This document shows, piece by piece, positions 60,013 through 64,000 of a DNA stretch of 64,000 bases (position 1 is its first letter; every line of letters begins with the position of its first letter). The stretch lies in NCBI RefSeq assembly GCF_000711225.1, contig NZ_JOMG01000005.1:248001-312000 (forward strand), read 5' to 3'. This DNA is from Pelobacter seleniigenes DSM 18267. GTDB lineage: Bacteria > Desulfobacterota > Desulfuromonadia > Desulfuromonadales > Geopsychrobacteraceae. Position numbers and translations under genes: made by a program. Under the pieces are notes generated by a model that saw only the letters and a list, made by a program, of their open reading frames with translations, was not told where the DNA came from and did not search any database.

Positions 60013-61125
60013 ATGAAATATAAATCTTGGCTGGTGCTGTGCGCCTTGCTCAGTCTGTTTGCTGTCAACAGCGCAGCAGGGCAGGAGGTGCTGACCTTAG
60101 ACCAGAAAATCGGCCAGATGCTGATGGTTGGGTTTCGCGGAACCGATCTGGTCCGGGTCGGCTTCATTAGCGATGCGATCAAAACCCGGCTGCTGGGCGG
60201 GGTCATCCTGTTCGATTACGACGTTGTGACCGGGCGGCGAGGGCGGAATATTACCTCCGTCACCCAGTTGCAGCAGCTGACCGCAGAATTGCAGGGTCTG
60301 TCAAAAAGTCCGCTGTTGATCGCCGTGGATCAGGAGGGCGGCCGTGTTGCGCGGCTGAACCCACGAAACGGATTTACTGCGACCTTATCTCATCGGCAAC
60401 TGGGGCAGCAGAACGATGCCCAGCAAACTCTGGCCGAAGCCGGCAAGATCGCTGCTCAGTTGCAAACGACCGGGATCAACCTGAACTTTGCGCCGGTTGT
60501 CGATTTGTGCAGCAACCCGGACAACCCGATTATCGCCCGCCTGGAGCGCTGCTTCTCCAACGATCCTCAACAGGTGGCAGAGCAGGCCCGGTTGTATATG
60601 ACCGCCCATCAACTGGCCGGGGTGCTGACCGTTTTGAAACATTTTCCTGGTCATGGCAGTTCAAGGAGCGATTCCCACCAGGGCTTCACCGATGTCAGTC
60701 AGACCTGGACCCCAGCGGAACTGATTCCGTATCGCACCCTGATTCCCACGGGACAGGTCGATGCGATTATGGTCGCCCATGTCTTCAATAGGGGGATCGA
60801 TTCGCAATATCCGGCTTCTTTGTCCGCAAAAACGATTGACGGGTTATTGCGGGACCAACTCGGTTTCAAGGGCGTGGTGATTTCAGATGATCTGCAGATG
60901 GCTGCGTTAAGTAAATATTATTCCCTGGACGAGATCCTCTATCGGGCGATTCAGGCCGGGACGGATATCCTGGTTTTTGGCAACAACCTTGCCTATGACG
61001 AGACCATTGTCAGCAAAGCGATTACCGCAATCAAGCAACAGGTCCGGCAAGGACGATTAAGTGAGGCGCGAATTGAACAGTCTTACCGAAGGATTATCCA
61101 GTTGAAAGCGAAGCTTGGAGGCTGA
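60013..61125 (+). CDS. Exported GH3 beta-N-acetylhexosaminidase (NagZ-like)
   Basis: 370 residues with an N-terminal signal peptide (about 1-22, cleavage near SAA-GQE), unlike cytosolic NagZ. Glycoside hydrolase family 3 motifs are VDQEGGRV (substrate pocket), KHFPGHGSSRSDSH (about residues 209-222, with the His acid/base of the Asp-His dyad) and the nucleophile in VVISDDLQM (about 292). It probably trims GlcNAc from peptidoglycan fragments or chitin-like sugars in the periplasm. Confidence 0.9.
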   Translation: MKYKSWLVLCALLSLFAVNSAAGQEVLTLDQKIGQMLMVGFRGTDLVRVGFISDAIKTRLLGGVILFDYDVVTGRRGRNITSVTQLQQLTAELQGLSKSPLLIAVDQEGGRVARLNPRNGFTATLSHRQLGQQNDAQQTLAEAGKIAAQLQTTGINLNFAPVVDLCSNPDNPIIARLERCFSNDPQQVAEQARLYMTAHQLAGVLTVLKHFPGHGSSRSDSHQGFTDVSQTWTPAELIPYRTLIPTGQVDAIMVAHVFNRGIDSQYPASLSAKTIDGLLRDQLGFKGVVISDDLQMAALSKYYSLDEILYRAIQAGTDILVFGNNLAYDETIVSKAITAIKQQVRQGRLSEARIEQSYRRIIQLKAKLGG

Positions 61126-61146
61126 CGTTTGCTCGCCAGGTAAAAA

Positions 61147-61189
61147 AAGGCTCCAAGGCAGCGGAGGGGGGATACCACCTTGGAACCTT
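61147..61189. terminator. Hairpin after the GH3 gene
   Basis: AAGG-C-TCCAAGG (61147-61158) pairs with CCTTGGA-A-CCTT (61178-61189) around a 19-nt loop, flanked by A-rich and T-containing ends. Probably a terminator for the plus strand, and possibly for the minus strand too. Confidence 0.6.
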
Positions 61190-61584
61190 ATTGAGTGAAT
61201 CGATAGCCTCACTCTTCATTAAGTGGAAATATAAATGAACGCTGTTTGGTTTGTCAACCGCTGCAATGACTCCAATAGCTGTTTTTCAACCGCCCCGGCA
61301 AAGTTTATGCTATAAAAGTTCAGGTTTTTTCGACCTGCAGCCGTTCCTCGGCAGATGAACTGATTCAGACTGATTTCGATCTTTTGTTCAAGGCTCGTTC
61401 CGCAGCCGAGAAGACATATCTTTTCGTACAGCAGATTCACCATCAGGTCGGCGGTCTTTCTGACCGGGAGCGAATTGGTCAGCTCATGCGTGAGAGCCAG
61501 CCTGGGGCCCGCGATCAAACGAGTCTGAATCCGGCTAATCCGCCAGCGGGGAAATTGGCTGGACCACCAACAACGGATCTTGAC
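61190..61584. other. Leader and spacer before the symporter gene
   Basis: Apart from the uncertain minus-strand frame at 61219-61518, nothing with a known signature is visible. The plus-strand frame that is open from 61384 is not used because its translation lacks membrane-protein character until 61585. Confidence 0.4.
61219..61518 (-). CDS. Possible small protein, uncertain
   Basis: An open frame of 99 codons that reads like protein in its central and C-terminal part (DLMVNLLYEKICLLGCG, then RLTNQTAFIYIST), with a normal residue mix and no codon extremes. The first codon is TTG without a ribosome site; an internal ATG at 61443 (74 residues) is the other choice, also without a clear site. 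It lies opposite the leader of the symporter gene. Family not recognised. Confidence 0.35.
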   Translation of the reverse strand: MIAGPRLALTHELTNSLPVRKTADLMVNLLYEKICLLGCGTSLEQKIEISLNQFICRGTAAGRKNLNFYSINFAGAVEKQLLESLQRLTNQTAFIYIST

Positions 61585-62952
61585 ATGGGCAATAATCTAC
61601 TTTTTCTACTGACATTTTGCGGAACCCTGTTCACCATTGTACTGCTTGCCTGGGGTGGAAAAACCAAGGCTCATGACAGCAGCGATTTTTCTCTCGGCGG
61701 GCGCAGGGCAGGCAGCTGGGATGTCTATGGAGCCATTACCGGCACCCTGGTCGGCGGTGCGTCCACCATCGGAACATCGCAGTTGGCCTTTATCTGGGGG
61801 CTATCTGCCTGGTGGTTTACCCTTGGTGCTGGGCTGGCTTGTCTTTTTCTCGGGGTCTTTCTGGCCGTCCCGTTGCGGCAAAGTCAGGTCGAGACCATTC
61901 CCCAATATATTTCCCGCTATCACGGTGAACGGGCCAGAGTGGTGGCCAGTCTGTTCTCAGTCCTCGGCATGTTTATTCAGATCGTCGCCCAACTGCTGGC
62001 CTGCGGCGCTATCCTGGCGGTGCTTTTCGACCTGCCCCTGCTCTGGAGTGCCAGCATCTCAACCCTGTTGGTGATCCTCTTCACCCTGGGAGGCGGTATG
62101 AAAGCCGCCGGCCTGACCGGGATGATCAAGATGTTTCTCATCTACCTGACCATGATTGCAGCCGGCGGTCTGGCTTTCTACAAACTCGGCGGTTGGCAGG
62201 GGCTGCAGAGTACCTTCCCGCGCTTTCCCTGGTTCAGTTTGTTCGGTTATGGTGTTTCCGAAGGGGTGTCTGATCTGTTGTCGATGCTGGTCGGGGTTAT
62301 CTCCACCCAGACATATCTGCAGGCTGTGTTTTCCGCGCGCGACACGGGGACAGCACGGCGCGGGGCGCTGCTGAGCGCGGCCTTGATTCCGCCCCTGGGG
62401 CTGTTAGGGGTGCTGGTCGGGCTGTTTATGAGACACTCGGCTCCTGAGTTGCAAAGCGCTCTGGCGTTACCGACTTTTATCCTCGACTATTTGCCAACCG
62501 CCGTGGCCGGGGTTTCTTTTGCAGCGCTGCTGATTGCGGCCGTAGGCACCGCCTCCGGCTTGGCCCTCGGGGTGGCCACAACTCTCAAAGTCGATGTCCT
62601 GCCGCGCTGGTTTTCCGGGAGCGACCGGGAACTTCCACTGTTCAGGACTTTGACCGCAGGCGTGGTGCTGTCTGCTTTTGTTCTGTTGTTGTTCAACCTC
62701 GGCTCGGCGATCATGGATTGGAGCTTTCTCTCCATGGGGTTGCGCGGAGCAACCCTGTGCTTTCCGTTGTTGTTTGCCGTATTCCTGCCAGGTACGGACC
62801 TGCGACGGGCCGGGGCGCTTTCCATCTTTATCGCCCCGACCTGTGTCATTGCCGCCGGGATCTTCAAGCTGCCGCTGGTTCAGCCTCTATACCTGGGGCT
62901 GGGGATTTCGTTGTTGATTTTCCTGACCGCTAAATTCAGTCGACGGGCGTAG
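61585..62952 (+). CDS. Sodium:solute symporter family protein
   Basis: 455 residues from ATG 61585, with about 12-13 transmembrane segments and SSS-family patterns: DFSLGGRRAGSWDVYGAITGT, GGASTIGTSQLAFIWG and the later VSTQTYLQ-like GVISTQTYLQAVFSAR. It couples sodium entry to uptake of a small organic solute. Upstream start codons at 61384 were rejected. The solute is unknown. Confidence 0.88.
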   Translation: MGNNLLFLLTFCGTLFTIVLLAWGGKTKAHDSSDFSLGGRRAGSWDVYGAITGTLVGGASTIGTSQLAFIWGLSAWWFTLGAGLACLFLGVFLAVPLRQSQVETIPQYISRYHGERARVVASLFSVLGMFIQIVAQLLACGAILAVLFDLPLLWSASISTLLVILFTLGGGMKAAGLTGMIKMFLIYLTMIAAGGLAFYKLGGWQGLQSTFPRFPWFSLFGYGVSEGVSDLLSMLVGVISTQTYLQAVFSARDTGTARRGALLSAALIPPLGLLGVLVGLFMRHSAPELQSALALPTFILDYLPTAVAGVSFAALLIAAVGTASGLALGVATTLKVDVLPRWFSGSDRELPLFRTLTAGVVLSAFVLLLFNLGSAIMDWSFLSMGLRGATLCFPLLFAVFLPGTDLRRAGALSIFIAPTCVIAAGIFKLPLVQPLYLGLGISLLIFLTAKFSRRA

Positions 62953-62957
62953 CTGGA

Positions 62958-63251
62958 TCAGCAGCATTCGACCTCGATTTTTTTCAGTAAGCGCAGGGCT
63001 TCCTGATCCGCCACGTCTTCAAAAAATTCTTCAAGATTGTTGATGTAACTATGGATCAGAAAAAGATAATCCTTGCCTGAGACACCGCTTTCGACATCCT
63101 TCAGCAGCTGTTCGAATTTTTCCCAGAACGGGTTGGATTTTTCCGGGTCTGTAAGATGCTGACGCAACATGGCGATCAGCTGGTTAGTGTTTTTTTCACA
63201 CTCGATCCCTTTGAAAGAGACATAACGATCCGGTTTTTCCTGGGCTTGCAT
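62958..63251 (-). CDS. cowN: N(2)-fixation sustaining protein CowN
   Basis: 97 residues. The pattern DRYVSFKGIECEKNTNQLI, FWEKFEQLL, LFLIHSYINNLEEFFED and the C-terminal RLLKKIEVECC are characteristic of CowN, which lets nitrogenase work in the presence of carbon monoxide. AGGAGGT (minus strand; CCTCCT at 63261-63266) precedes the ATG at 63251. It implies that the organism fixes nitrogen. No nif gene is in the window and no good NifA or sigma54 site was found upstream. Confidence 0.9.
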   Translation of the reverse strand: MQAQEKPDRYVSFKGIECEKNTNQLIAMLRQHLTDPEKSNPFWEKFEQLLKDVESGVSGKDYLFLIHSYINNLEEFFEDVADQEALRLLKKIEVECC

Positions 63252-63620
63252 GTGTTCTTACCTCCTGATGAGAAGTGATGACCTGCAAACCCCGTTGTTC
63301 ACATTCAGAACCAAGCTTCTTCGCTTAAAAAACAATCCGCGTCACACGCAGAATGACTGTGGAGGAAGAAAATACCACAAGATCAGTTGCAGAGCAAAAC
63401 CGATCCATACCGCCTAGCTCTGCCGTTGGCTGCCGCCGGTCGACCTTTCGTTATGTTTAGCAAAGTGCGATTTTCTCCACCTTACAAAATCAATGATTTA
63501 CAAGGCCGCTATTGTTTCCGCACGCCCGTCCATGTGCTCATCAGGCTGTTTTTCAACAGTCTGCTGATATGGCTGACAATTACAAGAGTAAACGCACTGC
63601 TCCTTGAAAACTGTGGTTAA
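63252..63620. other. Non-coding region between cowN and the IS110 element
   Basis: No supported gene. It holds the cowN leader, probable cowN promoter DNA and one copy of the dispersed repeat at 63523-63565. Confidence 0.5.
63523..63565 (-). repeat. Dispersed repeat, TTGAAAAACA..CATGGA type, copy B
   Basis: Reverse complement reads AGCAGACTGTTGAAAAACAG and continues through CATGGACGGGCG; it matches copy A at 50027-50069 with the same order of blocks. It contains the hairpin AGGCTGTT-TTTC-AACAGTCT (63543-63562). Confidence 0.55.
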
Positions 63621-63840
63621 ATCTCTGTCACGAAAAAACGGGGCCGCTTTTTACGACGGTAGATCACGCTGATATTCGCGGGTTGGTTACCGCCTGTCTT
63701 GGCTACGTCGTGGAGCTGCCTCTCGCTAGAGCCGGGAGTTCGGCAAATGCCTGATCCCATAACAGGCCCGAGGATTCTCCGTTACCGGGGCCGCGCTTTT
63801 TCGCGACAGAAGCTGGTTCCGTTGTTCCTTGACTCCTTCG
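63621..63840. mobile_element. Non-coding end of an IS110-family element (probable)
   Basis: About 220 nt of GC-rich, structured-looking, non-coding DNA directly 3' of the transposase gene. It carries two related blocks, GGGGCCGCTTTTTACGAC (63640-63657) and GGGGCCGCGCTTTTTCGCGAC-type (63787-63807). IS110 elements carry a bridge RNA in a non-coding end; the exact border is not visible. Confidence 0.45.
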
Positions 63841-63999
63841 CTATGCCGGGCGTGGCACCGTTTGGGCGATGGCCCAGATAAATGCTGATAACTCACGGGC
63901 GATGGCCGCAATGACCACCTGACTGCGTTTCCCCTTGGCGGTCAGCAGTCGATAGCGGGAGCAGAGCCTCAATTGTGCTTTCCAGGCGATCTCCCAAAC
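63841..63999 (-). CDS. IS110-family transposase, C-terminal end (continues off window)
   Basis: The minus-strand frame ending at the TAG at 63841-63843 gives VWEIAWKAQLRLCSRYRLL, then TAKGKRSQVVIAAIARELS and AFIWAIAQTVPRPA. This tail is typical of IS116/IS110/IS902 transposases (Tnp domain end, RxxxKGK..VxxxAIAREL pattern). Only about 52 residues are in the window, so integrity cannot be judged. Confidence 0.8.
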   Translation of the reverse strand, partial: VWEIAWKAQLRLCSRYRLLTAKGKRSQVVIAAIARELSAFIWAIAQTVPRPA

Positions 64000-64000
64000 A

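Noticed and set aside
61384-61584. N-terminal extension of the sodium:solute symporter
   Set aside because: 67 hydrophilic residues with no family match precede the typical first membrane segment at 61585.
63394-63407. Possible sigma54 promoter for cowN (GG...GC on the minus strand)
   Set aside because: The spacing between GG and GC is 9 nt rather than the required 10 and only weak consensus remains.
1-64000. CRISPR array, tRNA or rRNA genes
   Set aside because: No regularly spaced short direct repeats, cloverleaf-type sequences or rRNA segments were noticed while reading; the only regular repeats are coding repeats of the giant protein.

Overview
The window looks like a chromosome segment of a Desulfuromonadia-type (Geobacter/Desulfuromonas-like) Gram-negative deltaproteobacterium. 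This assignment is inferred from a GEMM-class cyclic-dinucleotide riboswitch, a DUF4382 lipoprotein, PilT, CowN, TRAP transport, dispersed 'TTGAAAAACAGCCTG'-type intergenic palindromes and moderately high GC coding DNA. No rRNA, tRNA or CRISPR array was seen.

Layout. 1-3.0 kb (minus): a TetR-regulated efflux operon (TetR, NodT-type outer-membrane lipoprotein, MacA/HlyD-like adaptor running off the left edge). 3.3-7.7 kb (plus): a diadenylate cyclase fused to a YbbR-like tail, a small membrane protein, an aminopeptidase P and a ketopantoate-reductase-like protein. 7.8-9.0 kb (minus): a DUF4382 lipoprotein. 9.4-34.5 kb (plus): the most striking region. A sigma70-like promoter, a GEMM (c-di-GMP-I type) aptamer and an intrinsic terminator precede a tightly packed ten-gene cluster: a 3358-residue secreted DUF11-repeat protein, a 1538-residue tandem-OmpA/beta-barrel protein, a small periplasmic protein, three TPR proteins (two of them lipoproteins), a small exported protein, a TolQ/ExbB-type channel, two TolR/ExbD proteins and an AgmX/PglI-C-terminal (GltJ/NfsG-like) envelope-spanning protein. 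The gene set resembles the Agl-Glt/Nfs machines of Myxococcus, but here it sits beside a giant repeat protein and under second-messenger RNA control. I infer a proton-motive-force-driven machine that displays, moves or anchors a giant surface protein when the riboswitch permits.

35.0-54.7 kb (plus): a roughly 20-kb sugar-acid catabolic operon. It opens with a FadR-type GntR regulator whose promoter overlaps a perfect palindrome. TRAP transporter genes (dctP, dctQ, dctM) follow, then an IlvD/Edd-family dehydratase, KDGal kinase (dgoK), KDPGal aldolase (dgoA), an AraD1/GguC-type protein, two enolase-superfamily sugar-acid dehydratases, a GlcG/HbpS protein, an Asp/Glu-racemase-like protein, a 2-oxoglutarate semialdehyde dehydrogenase, two fumarylacetoacetase-fold proteins, an HpcH/HpaI aldolase, and an LtnD-like dehydrogenase with a four-carbon-acid-sugar kinase. 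Together these cover a phosphorylative galactonate route (DeLey-Doudoroff), a non-phosphorylative pentonate route ending in 2-oxoglutarate (Weimberg-like), and a tetronate branch. An intrinsic terminator at about 54.7 kb closes the operon.

54.7-64.0 kb: mixed housekeeping genes. These are an EamA exporter, an AEC carrier, a nitroreductase, a CorA/ZntB channel, PilT with a small downstream partner (minus), a GH3 beta-N-acetylhexosaminidase, a sodium:solute symporter, cowN (protection of nitrogenase from CO), and the C-terminus plus the flanking non-coding end of an IS110-family element at the right edge.

All functional names rest on reading motifs and recalling families. No database search was run.
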